Positions 35,919-45,392 of a stretch of DNA of 64,000 bases are shown piece after piece. Made by a program: the position numbers and the translations under genes. The notes under the pieces are model-generated. The model worked only from the letters and a program-made list of their open reading frames with translations. It was not told where the DNA came from and made no database searches. The stretch comes from Acidiphilium sp. PA (GTDB taxonomy: Bacteria > Pseudomonadota > Alphaproteobacteria > Acetobacterales > Acetobacteraceae): contig NZ_JAIMBY010000007.1 in NCBI RefSeq assembly GCF_026191915.1, positions 90,616-154,615 of the forward strand, in the 5' to 3' direction. Position 1 is the first letter of the stretch. Each line of letters starts with the position of its first letter.

Positions 35919-37187
35919 ATGCCTGATTTCCAAATCCCCGAACCTATCCAGCGCCGGGTGCTGCGCCAGCGCCGCGCCACTCTGGCGGCCCTTGCCGCCC
36001 TGGGTGTCGCTTTGGTCGCAGCGCTCGTTGTCATCCTGCCCTCCGGCCCATCGGTCGCGCGGGATTCGCTGGTCATCGCGCAGGTGCGGCAGGGCCGGTT
36101 CCTGGTGCGGGTGCAGGCGCCCGGCGTGCTCCGCCCGCGCGGCGAACGGTTCGTCACGGCATCGGTGCCCGGCGTCGTCGCGCGCGTGCTGGTGCGGCCG
36201 GGCGATGTGGTCACCCGTTCGAGCGTGCTGGTCCGGCTGGTCAATCCGCATCTGCAATCGGCCCTGATCGCCGCGCGATCGGATCTGGCCGATGCCAGGG
36301 CAACCCGCGCCGCGCTCGCGGCCACGCTCGATAACACGCGCCTCACCCTGGAGGCCGAACGCGCCACCGCCCGCGCCGCCGCCGAGGCGGCCGCCTTGCG
36401 TGCCCAGGCCGAACGCGGTCTCGCCGCCGAACATGTGGTCGCGGTTCTCGACGAACGCAAAACCATCCTCGATGCCGCGACCGCGCGCGAACAGGTGGCA
36501 CTCACCGAGCAGCGCATCGCCGCCTTCGCGCGCAATCAGGCGGCCCAGCGCGCGGCCCAACAGGCGCGGCTCGCGGCGTTCCAGGCGGCATTGGCGGAAG
36601 CCCAGGCCAATGTCGCGTCCCTCGCCATCGCCGCGGGTGAGGCCGGCGTGGTGCAGAGCGTCGCGGCCCAGCCGGGCCAGACCCTGGCCTTGGGCGGCGC
36701 CGTCGCAAAAATCGCGAGCCTCACCGATCTGAAGGCGGCGCTCGATGTCGCGCCGAGCGAAGCGGGCGAGGTCGCTTCGGGCCAATCGGCCAGCATCCGC
36801 CTGAACGATCAGGGCGAAACCCGCATCATGGGCATCGTCACCCGCGTCTCGCCCGCAGTCGAACACGGCAGCGTACGGGTCGATGTGAAACTGCCGGCGC
36901 ATCTGCCCCCCGGCACCAGGCCCGATCTCGCGGTGCTGGGCGATATCGATGTCACGACCATCGCCAGCACGCTCTCGGTCGCCCGGCCGGTCGATGCGAG
37001 GCCCGATCACACGGCGATCGTCTATCGGCTGGTCGATGGCGGCCACAGGGCCATCCCCGTCCGCGTCCGTTTCGGGACCACCTCGGCCAACGCGATCCAG
37101 GTGCTCGCGGGCCTGCATGCCGGCGAGCGGATCATCGTCTCCGATACCGGCAGCTTCGCCGGCAAACCGATGATCCGCATCCGATGA
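35919..37187 (+). CDS. HlyD family periplasmic adaptor
   Basis: A 422-residue membrane-fusion protein. An uncleaved N-terminal membrane helix lies at residues 20-40, so it is inner-membrane anchored. Then come a biotinyl-lipoyl half (VTASVPGVVARVLVRPGDVV), a long alpha-helical hairpin of alanine- and arginine-rich heptads from about 105 to 235, the second lipoyl half (GEAGVVQSVAAQPGQTLALG) and a beta-barrel domain. GGGAG precedes ATG 35919. It is the first gene of an eight-gene run; its stop overlaps the tolC-like start (ATGA). The adaptor should join the ABC export pump to the TolC-like channel. Confidence 0.9.
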   Translation: MPDFQIPEPIQRRVLRQRRATLAALAALGVALVAALVVILPSGPSVARDSLVIAQVRQGRFLVRVQAPGVLRPRGERFVTASVPGVVARVLVRPGDVVTRSSVLVRLVNPHLQSALIAARSDLADARATRAALAATLDNTRLTLEAERATARAAAEAAALRAQAERGLAAEHVVAVLDERKTILDAATAREQVALTEQRIAAFARNQAAQRAAQQARLAAFQAALAEAQANVASLAIAAGEAGVVQSVAAQPGQTLALGGAVAKIASLTDLKAALDVAPSEAGEVASGQSASIRLNDQGETRIMGIVTRVSPAVEHGSVRVDVKLPAHLPPGTRPDLAVLGDIDVTTIASTLSVARPVDARPDHTAIVYRLVDGGHRAIPVRVRFGTTSANAIQVLAGLHAGERIIVSDTGSFAGKPMIRIR

Positions 37188-38566
37188 GGCGGGCATTGTG
37201 CCTCGCCGCGCTGGCAGCCACCCTGCCGGGCAGCGCCCATGCCGCCAGCCTGTGGACCGTCTGGCTGGCAGCCCGCGCGAACGATCCGGCGTTTCTGGCT
37301 GCCTCCGCACAGCTGCGCGCGGCGGCTACCGCGCAACCCGCGGCGCTCGCGGCCCTGTTGCCGCAATTCAGCATCGCCGCGGCGGCCGGGCCGCAGAACC
37401 AGGCGTTCGAAGGTGCCGATTTCTACGGCAGCGGCTTCGAGCCGATCCGCCAGGATCAACGGATCGGCGTCTCCACCTGGCAGGTCACGCTGAGCCAGAC
37501 CCTGTTCGACTGGCGCCGGATCAAAACCCTCCAAGCCGCCGGATTTTCCGTGCAGCAAGCCGCCGCCACCTATCAGGCCCGGCTCGAGGCCCTGAACGTG
37601 CAGGTGATCACCGATTACGTCGCGGTGCTGGCCGCAAACGACAATCTTGCCTCGCTTCGCGCGGCGGCACGGGGCTTCGCGCTGCAATATCACGATGCCG
37701 AAGCGCGCTACCGTGCCGGCATGGACGGGGTGATCGGCGCCGATGAATCCCGCGCCGCCGCCCGATCGATCGCGGCACAGGTGGTCCAGGCCCAGACCGC
37801 CCTGATCGCCGCCCGCGCAACCCTGGCGGCACTCACCGGCGATCAGGTGCAGGTCAGCGGCTCTCTCCCGATCGCCCTGGCCCTGCCGGCACCCGGCCGC
37901 ATCACCACCTGGCTCGCCCGCGCCGCCAGCGGCAACCCAACCCTCGCGGCGGCGAAACTCACCGTGCGCGACGATGCGGCGCTGATCGCCGCGGCGCGCG
38001 GGGCCGACCTGCCGAGCCTGTCGCTCCAGTTGCAGCACACCCATACCGCCCAGGGTGGCCGCGCGGGCTATGCGTTCTTCGGCCAGGGCATCACCGGCCC
38101 GGCCTATACGCTGCAACAGGGCAATGCGGTGACGGTGCAGATGAACTGGAACGTCTTTTCCGGCGGTGCGACCCGCGCGGCGGTCGACCGGGCCCGCGCC
38201 CGGCGCGACGCGGCGGCAGCCAACGCCGCCACCGCGCGGCTCGCCGTGATCCGCACGGTGCGGACCGATTATTTCGCGGTCCTGCTCGATCGCGCCCGCC
38301 TCGCCGCCGCCCGTGCTGCGGCCACGGCGGCGGCGCGCGCCGTGCAGGCGGCGGCGGATGGCGTGCGCGCCGGCCTGATCAGCGCGAGCGACCTGATCGC
38401 CGATCGTCAGGCGCTGCTATCGGCGCAACTCGCGCTCCACGCCGCGGTGGTCGCCGCCATCGACCACGAAGCCGGTCTCGCCCAGGCCGCCGGCAGCGCG
38501 ACACCGTTGCTGGTGCACCGCATCTCGACAACTCTATCCCCGCACGCCCCGCTCCAGGAGAAGTGA
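37184..38566 (+). CDS. TolC family outer-membrane channel protein
   Basis: A 460-residue TolC-type channel subunit. A signal peptide (RRALCLAALAATLPGSAHA) is followed by two similar halves with long helices: first VTLSQTLFDWRRIKTLQAAG, second VTVQMNWNVFSGGATRAAVD. ATG 37184 overlaps the stop of the adaptor gene as ATGA, and its own stop overlaps the ATPase start region. Forms the outer-membrane part of the exporter encoded by the surrounding genes. Confidence 0.92.
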   Translation: MRRALCLAALAATLPGSAHAASLWTVWLAARANDPAFLAASAQLRAAATAQPAALAALLPQFSIAAAAGPQNQAFEGADFYGSGFEPIRQDQRIGVSTWQVTLSQTLFDWRRIKTLQAAGFSVQQAAATYQARLEALNVQVITDYVAVLAANDNLASLRAAARGFALQYHDAEARYRAGMDGVIGADESRAAARSIAAQVVQAQTALIAARATLAALTGDQVQVSGSLPIALALPAPGRITTWLARAASGNPTLAAAKLTVRDDAALIAAARGADLPSLSLQLQHTHTAQGGRAGYAFFGQGITGPAYTLQQGNAVTVQMNWNVFSGGATRAAVDRARARRDAAAANAATARLAVIRTVRTDYFAVLLDRARLAAARAAATAAARAVQAAADGVRAGLISASDLIADRQALLSAQLALHAAVVAAIDHEAGLAQAAGSATPLLVHRISTTLSPHAPLQEK

Positions 38567-38568
38567 CC

Positions 38569-39315
38569 ATGACCGAAACCGTCATCGACGTGACCGATCT
38601 GAAAAAAATCTACCGCACCGATCAGGTCGAAACCCATGCGCTGGCCGGGGTCGATCTCGCGGTCAAACGCGGCGAATACGTCGCGGTCACCGGCCCCTCG
38701 GGCTGCGGCAAATCGACGCTGATGGCGATCCTCGGCCTGCTCGACGACCCCTCCGCCGGGGTCTACCGGCTGGCCGGCCAGGATGCCGCGCATCTGCGCG
38801 AACGCGATCGCGCCGCCTTCCGCAACCGACACATCGGCTTCGTGTTCCAGGCGTTCAACCTGATCGGCGATCTGAGCGTCGCGGAAAACGTCGCCCTGCC
38901 GCTGATCTATCGCGGCGGCATCGCCAGGCCCGCGCGCGAGGAGCGGGTCGCCGCCATCCTGTCGGACATCGGCATGGCCCACCGCGCGCGGCACTACCCC
39001 GCGCAACTATCGGGCGGCCAGCAGCAGCGCGTCGCGATCGCCCGCGCCCTGGTCACCGAACCCGACATCATCCTGGCCGACGAACCCACCGGCAACCTCG
39101 ATTCCAAAGCCGGCGAGGCGGTGATGGCGCTGCTCGAAGACCTCAACACGAACAAGGGTGCCACCATCCTGATGGTCACGCACGACCTGCATTACGCCCG
39201 CCGCGCCCGCCGCATCGTGAGGCTCTCCGACGGCCAGGTGGTCGATGAAAGCTTTGGCGAGGCCGTGGTCGCGCTGCACCCGGAAGATGATCACCTGCCA
39301 CTTGGAGGCGAATGA
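38569..39315 (+). CDS. MacB/LolD-type ABC transporter ATPase
   Basis: A 248-residue ABC ATPase of the MacB/LolD type: Walker A GPSGCGKST near 45, Q-loop FVFQAFNLI, signature LSGGQQQRVAIARALV, Walker B IILADEPTGNLD, switch MVTHD. AGGAG lies upstream and fits ATG 38569 better than the overlapping GTG at 38563. It powers the permeases that follow. Its last codons overlap the first permease start (ATGATG, four bases). Confidence 0.92.
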   Translation: MTETVIDVTDLKKIYRTDQVETHALAGVDLAVKRGEYVAVTGPSGCGKSTLMAILGLLDDPSAGVYRLAGQDAAHLRERDRAAFRNRHIGFVFQAFNLIGDLSVAENVALPLIYRGGIARPAREERVAAILSDIGMAHRARHYPAQLSGGQQQRVAIARALVTEPDIILADEPTGNLDSKAGEAVMALLEDLNTNKGATILMVTHDLHYARRARRIVRLSDGQVVDESFGEAVVALHPEDDHLPLGGE

Positions 39316-41735
39316 TGCGCGGCAATTTCACCGACGATGCGAGAGTGGCGTCGCGGGGTTTAGTGCTCCGCCCATTCTACGCGGTGGCCAGCATCGTGAT
39401 GCTGGCGTTGGCGATCGGCGCCAATGCGACGGCGTTCGGTATTTTCTACGGCTTCCTGTTCCGGCCGCTGCCTTACCAGGCGGCCGACCATCTGTTTCTG
39501 GTCAACGAGCACGCGCCTCGCACACCGATAAACAATGATCAGGTTTCACCGAGTGCCTATCGGGTTATCCGAAACAACGTGCCCGCTCTGGCAGAAAGCG
39601 GCTTGTATCTGGAAGGCGGGGTCGCGCCCGCAACCATCGCTGGCCACCCGACACCGGTGACGTTCGATCGCATAACACCATCGTTCCTACGCACTCTTGG
39701 CGTTCGCCCGGAAATTGGGCGGCTACCCAGTCTTGCCGCAGGCCGGCGCGGTGGACCACCCGAAGCCATGATTTCCTATAAATTCTGGCAGAAATCCTAT
39801 GGTGGTAGCGCTGGCGCGTTACAGCGGCAAATCGCGTTCAATGGCCATGCCTATCAAATCGTGGGTGTTCTCCCGCGCGGCTATGCATTCAATCAGGGTA
39901 ACGATGTGCAGCTACCCATGGTTTTCCCGCTGGCTGGCTTAGCCGAACAGAATCCGCAGGCGTCCATGGTTGTGCGGCTGCCCAAAAGTGCTCCAATTGC
40001 CGGGATCGACAACGCATTGCAGCGCGCCGTGCCTGATGTGGTTGCGCGCTTGTCGCCGCTCTTCAGGAACCCTTTGCACGACGTTGGCTTGAGTATCGTT
40101 CCGCTACGCCCCGCGCTCGAACGTGAAGCACGTATCGGCGTTCTCCCCGATGTCCTTCAGGGCACCGCGTTGCTGTTACTTGTTCTGGCCATTGCCAACA
40201 CCGCGAATCTGGCACTGGTTCGCAATCGCGCGCGGCTGCACGAATTCGCGTTGCGCCGAGTGCTGGGCGGGTCGCGCAGTTTAATGCTGCGGCTGCTGTT
40301 GCTCGAACAGATACCGATCGCACTAATCGTATTCACCCTCGGCAGCGTAATAGGCTGGATCGGCTCGCGGTTCATTCTCTCCTACGGTGCGGCGATCGTC
40401 GTAGCGCCGTTTCACTTCGGCTTCGGCTGGAACGAAATCACCCTCGCCGCCGTACTGACCGTAGTTACGCTGGTGCTGACCGGCATCGCGCCCGCGATCA
40501 TGATCATGCGCTATCCGTTGCAGGTGGCACTGAGCGGCGGCCCGAAAGCAACGATCGGTCGCGCGTCCAGGCGGGTGCAGCGCAGTCTAGGCATCATCCA
40601 GATCGCCCTTGCTTGTGCCCTACTCGCCGGCAGCCTGACCCTCAGCATCGGTCAGTTCGCGTTCCTCAACCGTAAGCTCGGTTTCTCGCCTAACCATCGG
40701 ATCATTGCACAGATCATCACACCCGAAACAACGACGTTGGGGCCGGCGATGCGCGACACGATCACGCGCTTGCGGGGCGAGAGCTATGTGCGGGATGCGA
40801 CGGCAGCAGGGTTCATAACCGTGCCTTTCAGTTCCAGCAGGGCTGGCCTTGCGATCATGCGCGACCAAGCCAACGCGACGGGCGGTCAGGTTAATGCCGC
40901 AATTATCGGCGACCACTATACATCGACCTTAGGCATAACCATTCAAGCCGGCCGTGGCATCAGCAGGTTGGAACAGACAAATGGTGCCAAAGTCACCGTG
41001 ATCGGTGCCGGTGTCGCCCGCCGTCTGTTCGGCACAACCGACCCGATCGGGCAGATCGTAACTGTCGAACCACTTGGTAAATTTAGTATCATCGGCGTTG
41101 CCGCGCCAGTCGTTTGGCGGATCGAGCCCTGGCATCGGCAACTGGGAACGATCTATCTTCCACTCGCCGACCTCGATATACCGGGCTATCCGCTCGATGT
41201 CGGAGGCATCATTCTCAACATTCGCGGCTCGATCGCGAGTGCGGAGCAAGACGCGAAATCCCTAATCGAAACCATGATTCCGGGCAGTGTGGTGGCCTCG
41301 ATCCACCCTTACACGACGATGATCGACAACCGTCTCGCGCTGCGGCGCATGGCCGCCGCGATCGTCGCCATCTTCGCGGCTCTCGCTCTCAGCCTTGCAG
41401 CCCTCGGCGTCTACGCCGTCAACGCCTTCATCGCCCGCGCCCGACTGCCCGAGTTCGGTATGCGGGCGATGCTCGGCGCCAGCCCATCGCGCCTGCTCCG
41501 ATTGGCGCTGACCGATGCCGCATGGCTGCTGGCGTTCGGCCTCACCGGCGGCATCATTGGCGGTTATCTGCTGGTGCGCGCCATGTCACCTTTGCTGTTT
41601 CATGAGGCTGAGATCGCGCCCTTCGTGTTCGCCGCGACGCTTGCAATCATCGCCGGCCTCGTCCTCATCGCCGCTTGGCGCCCGGCCGCCCGCGCGGCCA
41701 ATCTGCCGGTAAAGACATTGTTGGATGCAGCGTGA
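39312..41735 (+). CDS. MacB/FtsX-type ABC permease, first of a tandem pair
   Basis: An 807-residue permease with two MacB-periplasmic-core plus FtsX-like halves, the double-length layout seen in acidobacterial-type duplicated permeases. The N-terminal helix VASIVMLALAIGANATAFGI is followed by a periplasmic core and an FtsX block near 285-410. The second half repeats this and ends NAFIARARLPEFGMRAMLGA and VKTLLDAA. Its middle part (about 39.5-41.3 kb) is clearly more AT-rich, with TTA, ACA and GTA codons, than its two ends and all neighbours. It is a paralogue of the next gene. Confidence 0.9.
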   Translation: MMRGNFTDDARVASRGLVLRPFYAVASIVMLALAIGANATAFGIFYGFLFRPLPYQAADHLFLVNEHAPRTPINNDQVSPSAYRVIRNNVPALAESGLYLEGGVAPATIAGHPTPVTFDRITPSFLRTLGVRPEIGRLPSLAAGRRGGPPEAMISYKFWQKSYGGSAGALQRQIAFNGHAYQIVGVLPRGYAFNQGNDVQLPMVFPLAGLAEQNPQASMVVRLPKSAPIAGIDNALQRAVPDVVARLSPLFRNPLHDVGLSIVPLRPALEREARIGVLPDVLQGTALLLLVLAIANTANLALVRNRARLHEFALRRVLGGSRSLMLRLLLLEQIPIALIVFTLGSVIGWIGSRFILSYGAAIVVAPFHFGFGWNEITLAAVLTVVTLVLTGIAPAIMIMRYPLQVALSGGPKATIGRASRRVQRSLGIIQIALACALLAGSLTLSIGQFAFLNRKLGFSPNHRIIAQIITPETTTLGPAMRDTITRLRGESYVRDATAAGFITVPFSSSRAGLAIMRDQANATGGQVNAAIIGDHYTSTLGITIQAGRGISRLEQTNGAKVTVIGAGVARRLFGTTDPIGQIVTVEPLGKFSIIGVAAPVVWRIEPWHRQLGTIYLPLADLDIPGYPLDVGGIILNIRGSIASAEQDAKSLIETMIPGSVVASIHPYTTMIDNRLALRRMAAAIVAIFAALALSLAALGVYAVNAFIARARLPEFGMRAMLGASPSRLLRLALTDAAWLLAFGLTGGIIGGYLLVRAMSPLLFHEAEIAPFVFAATLAIIAGLVLIAAWRPAARAANLPVKTLLDAA

Positions 41736-41739
41736 AGCG

Positions 41740-44169
41740 ATGAACGAAATAATCTCAGGCCTGCTGCACGATGCCGCAACCTCGTATCGCGGTCTGGTGC
41801 GCCGGCCGTTCTTCGTCGTCGCAACCGTGGTGATGCTGGCCCTGGCGATCGGCGCGAACGCCATGGCGTTCGGCATCGTCTACGATGTCTACCTCGCCCC
41901 CCTGCCATATCACGATCCCGGCCGGCTCGTGGTGCTCCGCCATATGCGACCGCGAACCGGCCTGACCCAACCCCTGATCGCGCCCGATGATTATGTCAGG
42001 CTCGCGCAATCCTTGAAGGGCATTCGGGACATCGGCCTCTATGTCCAGGGCGGGGAAGCGACGGCGACGATCGCCGGCGTCGCGCGCGGCGTCTCCTATG
42101 CGCAGGTCACGCCCTCCTGGTTCCGCACCCTGGGATTGTTGCCGGCCCTGGGCGCGCTGCCGGGCCTCGATTCAGGCCAGCAGGGCGGGCCGCCGGAAGC
42201 GATGATATCCTACACATTCTGGCAGGCAGCGTTCGGTGGCGAGGCCTCGGTGATCGGCCGCACGATCGACCTGGGCACCGGCGCGCAGCGGATCGTCGGT
42301 GTGCTGCCGCGCGATTATGCGTTCGCCGATCACAAGGATGTCCTCGAAATCGTCGCCCTGCCGATGGCCCGGCCGATCATGCAGAATATCAACGCGTTCG
42401 GCGTCGCCCGCTTGGCCCCTGGCGTCACCTTGGCCGCGCTCAACCGGCGGATCGACGCGGTCAAACGCTTCGTGCTGGCATATCAGGTGCATGACCCCGC
42501 CGCCGGCGGCGCCGATATCCTCGACGCCCGGTTTTTACGGCCGGTCCTGATCGGGGGTGACAGCCTGGCGGTTCTGCCGCTCGTGCTGCAGGGCATGGCC
42601 CTCCTGTTGCTCGTTCTGGCGATCGCCAATGCCGCCAACCTCGCCCTGGTCCGCCAGCGCGGGCGGATCAACGAATACCGCTTGCGCCGCGTCATCGGCG
42701 CCTCGCGCGCCGCCGTGATGCGCCTGCTCCTGCTCGAACAGGTGCCGATCGGCCTCGCCGTCGCGCTGCTGGCGGGCGCGATCGGGTTCGCCGCCGCGCG
42801 CGGCGGCATCGCCCCATTAGGGGCTGCGATCGGGGTGACGCCGTTCCACTTCGGGTTCGGCTGGCCCGAAGTGCTGGCGGTGCTCGGGCTCACCCTGATA
42901 TCGGTGCTGGTGATCACCGCGATCCCGCTGGCACAGGTGTCGCGCCGCACGTCGGGGCAAACCATCGGCCGCGGCGGCGCCGCGACCCTCGACCGCGCCA
43001 CCAGGGGCGCGCAGCGGCTGATGGGGGCCGTACAGGTGATGCTCGCCCTGGCCCTGTTGATCGCGAGTTTCGCACTCGGCGGCAGCCTGTATGCCGCCCT
43101 GAGCCGCCCGCTCGGATTTCAGCCGGCGCACCGGCTGATCGCCTCGGTGCTGTTGCCGCCAGTGGCGGCGAACACCGGCTCCCTCGCCGCGATCGAGGCG
43201 GGTGTGGCGAGACAGCCCGGTATCACCGCCGTAGGCGGCTTCGGCTTTGCCGCCTACCCGTTTTCGCAACAACATTTTTATTCGTTGATGAGCCGCGATG
43301 ACCCCCACGCACGCCGGTTCCATGCGAATATGGTGACGCCGGATCACGGCTATTTTCGCACCATGGGCATAACCTTGCGGGCAGGCCAGCGGATCACCAC
43401 CACCGAGTATCGCAGCGGGGCGCGGGTGATGATCGTCGGCGCCGGTCTGGCGCGGCGCGTCTTCGGGACCGAGCGCGTGATCGGTAAAACCGTGAATTTA
43501 TACGGGCTCGGCAAATACCGCATCGTCGGTGTGACCAATCCGGTGGTCTGGCGGGTCGCACCCTGGCACCACACGCCGGGGACCATCTATTTTCCAGTGG
43601 CGTCGGTGCAATTTCCAGGCGCAACCCTGCAGGAAGTCCATCTGGTGGTGCGCTATCGGGGCAGCGTTCTGGCCGCCGAACGGCGGGTCACGTCAGCGGT
43701 TGCGGCCACGGTGCCTGGCGCGGTGGCAAGCCGCGTGCTGCCATACCGGCGGCTGATCTTTATCGACACCGCGTTCCGCACCCTGGCGGCATGGCTTGCG
43801 GTGAGTTTCGCGCTCATCGCCCTGGTGGTGGCGGCGCTGGGCGTCTATGCGGTAAACGCCTTCGTCGCCCGCGCCCGGTTGCCGGAATTCGGCATGCGCG
43901 CCATGCTGGGGGCAAGCCCGGCGCGGCTGCTGCGCCTCGCCATGCGCGATGCGGCCTGGCTACTCGCGTTCGGTCTGGGGGGCGGTGCATTGGGTGGCTA
44001 TCTGTTGATCCGGGCGATGTCGCCCCTGCTGTTCGAAATCAGGCGGATCGAACCCGCGGTATTCATCCTCGCGGCGCTCGTGGTCAGCGTGATCGTACTG
44101 GGCGCGGCCTGGAGGCCGGCCTCGGTTGCGGCAAACACGCCGGTGAAATCCATGCTGGACGCTTCGTGA
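41740..44169 (+). CDS. MacB/FtsX-type ABC permease, second of a tandem pair
   Basis: An 809-residue permease with the same layout as the previous protein. Matching blocks are VATVVMLALAIGANAMAFGI, GGPPEAMISYTFWQAAFGG and ARARLPEFGMRAMLGASPAR. Unlike its neighbour it has the uniform GC-rich codon use of the window. ATG 41740 follows the previous stop by four bases; an in-frame ATG at 41725 overlaps it. Both permeases share one ATPase gene, so they may form a heterodimer or two alternative pumps. Its stop overlaps the GTG start of the MFS gene. Confidence 0.9.
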   Translation: MNEIISGLLHDAATSYRGLVRRPFFVVATVVMLALAIGANAMAFGIVYDVYLAPLPYHDPGRLVVLRHMRPRTGLTQPLIAPDDYVRLAQSLKGIRDIGLYVQGGEATATIAGVARGVSYAQVTPSWFRTLGLLPALGALPGLDSGQQGGPPEAMISYTFWQAAFGGEASVIGRTIDLGTGAQRIVGVLPRDYAFADHKDVLEIVALPMARPIMQNINAFGVARLAPGVTLAALNRRIDAVKRFVLAYQVHDPAAGGADILDARFLRPVLIGGDSLAVLPLVLQGMALLLLVLAIANAANLALVRQRGRINEYRLRRVIGASRAAVMRLLLLEQVPIGLAVALLAGAIGFAAARGGIAPLGAAIGVTPFHFGFGWPEVLAVLGLTLISVLVITAIPLAQVSRRTSGQTIGRGGAATLDRATRGAQRLMGAVQVMLALALLIASFALGGSLYAALSRPLGFQPAHRLIASVLLPPVAANTGSLAAIEAGVARQPGITAVGGFGFAAYPFSQQHFYSLMSRDDPHARRFHANMVTPDHGYFRTMGITLRAGQRITTTEYRSGARVMIVGAGLARRVFGTERVIGKTVNLYGLGKYRIVGVTNPVVWRVAPWHHTPGTIYFPVASVQFPGATLQEVHLVVRYRGSVLAAERRVTSAVAATVPGAVASRVLPYRRLIFIDTAFRTLAAWLAVSFALIALVVAALGVYAVNAFVARARLPEFGMRAMLGASPARLLRLAMRDAAWLLAFGLGGGALGGYLLIRAMSPLLFEIRRIEPAVFILAALVVSVIVLGAAWRPASVAANTPVKSMLDAS

Positions 44170-45392
44170 ACCGGCGGTTTCTCATCGTGCTCACCGCCGA
44201 GGCGATCTCCTCCCTCGGCTCGCAGGTCACCATGGTGGCTCTGCCGCTCACTGCCGTGCTGATCCTGCATGCCGATCCGTTGGACATGGGCTTGCTCAGC
44301 GGCATCAGCGCGCTGCCCGCCGTCATCTTCGGCCTGTTCGCCGGCGTGCTGATCGACCGTTGGCCGAAGCGCCGCGTGCTGATCATCGCCAACGCGATCA
44401 GCGCCGTCGTCATGCTGCTGGTGCCGCTGGGCCACGCGCTGGTGTTTCTGTCGATCCCGCTCTTGATGCTGGTGCGCTTCATCGCCAGCACCATCAGCGT
44501 CGGCGAAGGCATCGGGCTGAACAGCACCATCCCCGCTTTGGTGCCGCCCGATGCCCTGGCGGACGCGAACGGGCGGTTCGGTGCGGTGATGTCGGTAACC
44601 GCGCTGATCGGCCCCGCCATCGCCGGCCTGCTGATCGCCGCTTTCAGCGCGCCGGGTGCCATCACCGCCGATGCCGCATCCTTCGCCGTCGCGGTCGGCC
44701 TGATTGCGCTGCTCCCCCACATCCCGGTCCCCACGGTCGATCACGCGGCGGAAGGCTCGGTGCGGGACCGTCTGCGCGCTGGTTTCGCCTTCATGCGCGC
44801 CGATCCCGTGATGCGCCCGTTGATGTTCGTCGCCATCGCGCTGAATTTCTTTGGGTCGATCTTCGGCGCGCTTGAGGCGCTGTTCATCGTCGGCCATCTC
44901 GGCGTCAAACCGGCCTGGTTCGGCGGCGCGCTGGCCGCCAGCGGCATCGGCGCCATCGCCGGCGCGCTGATCTCGGCCCCGGTCGCGCGCCGGTTCGACG
45001 TAATGGCCACGCTCACCGGTGCCATAGTCCTGTTCGTCATCTCGCTCGGCGGCATCAGCGCGCTGCACGGCGCGCCGATGCTGGTCGCCATCGGGTTCGG
45101 CGCCTGCAACCTGATCGGCGGCTTCGGCGGTGCCATCGTCAATGTCGCAATCTCCACCCACATCCAGACCGCAACACCGGAAGCGATGCTCGCGCGCGTC
45201 ATGGGCGTGCTGATCTCGACATTTTCGGCCACCACACCGCTCGGCGCGTTGCTCGGCGGCCTGATCGCAGCGGGCCTGGGCCTGCGCATCACGCTGATCG
45301 GTGCCACGCTCGGATTTTTCGCGGTCTTCGTCTGGCTGGCGTTTACTGCCCGCCGCCGCGCCGCCCAGCCGCCGATCGCCGACCATGGTTGA
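44166..45392 (+). CDS. MFS exporter
   Basis: A 408-residue major facilitator with 12 hydrophobic segments. The motif-A-like loop between helices 2 and 3 is FAGVLIDRWPKRRVLI, and the start LIVLTAEAISSLGSQVTMVA resembles the enterobactin exporter/macrolide efflux (EntS/MefA) branch. The only suitable start is GTG 44166, written GTGA over the stop of the second permease gene. It may give a second exit route or remove the ABC pump substrate from the cytoplasm; the substrate is not known. Its last eight bases overlap the regulator gene. Confidence 0.9.
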   Translation: MNRRFLIVLTAEAISSLGSQVTMVALPLTAVLILHADPLDMGLLSGISALPAVIFGLFAGVLIDRWPKRRVLIIANAISAVVMLLVPLGHALVFLSIPLLMLVRFIASTISVGEGIGLNSTIPALVPPDALADANGRFGAVMSVTALIGPAIAGLLIAAFSAPGAITADAASFAVAVGLIALLPHIPVPTVDHAAEGSVRDRLRAGFAFMRADPVMRPLMFVAIALNFFGSIFGALEALFIVGHLGVKPAWFGGALAASGIGAIAGALISAPVARRFDVMATLTGAIVLFVISLGGISALHGAPMLVAIGFGACNLIGGFGGAIVNVAISTHIQTATPEAMLARVMGVLISTFSATTPLGALLGGLIAAGLGLRITLIGATLGFFAVFVWLAFTARRRAAQPPIADHG

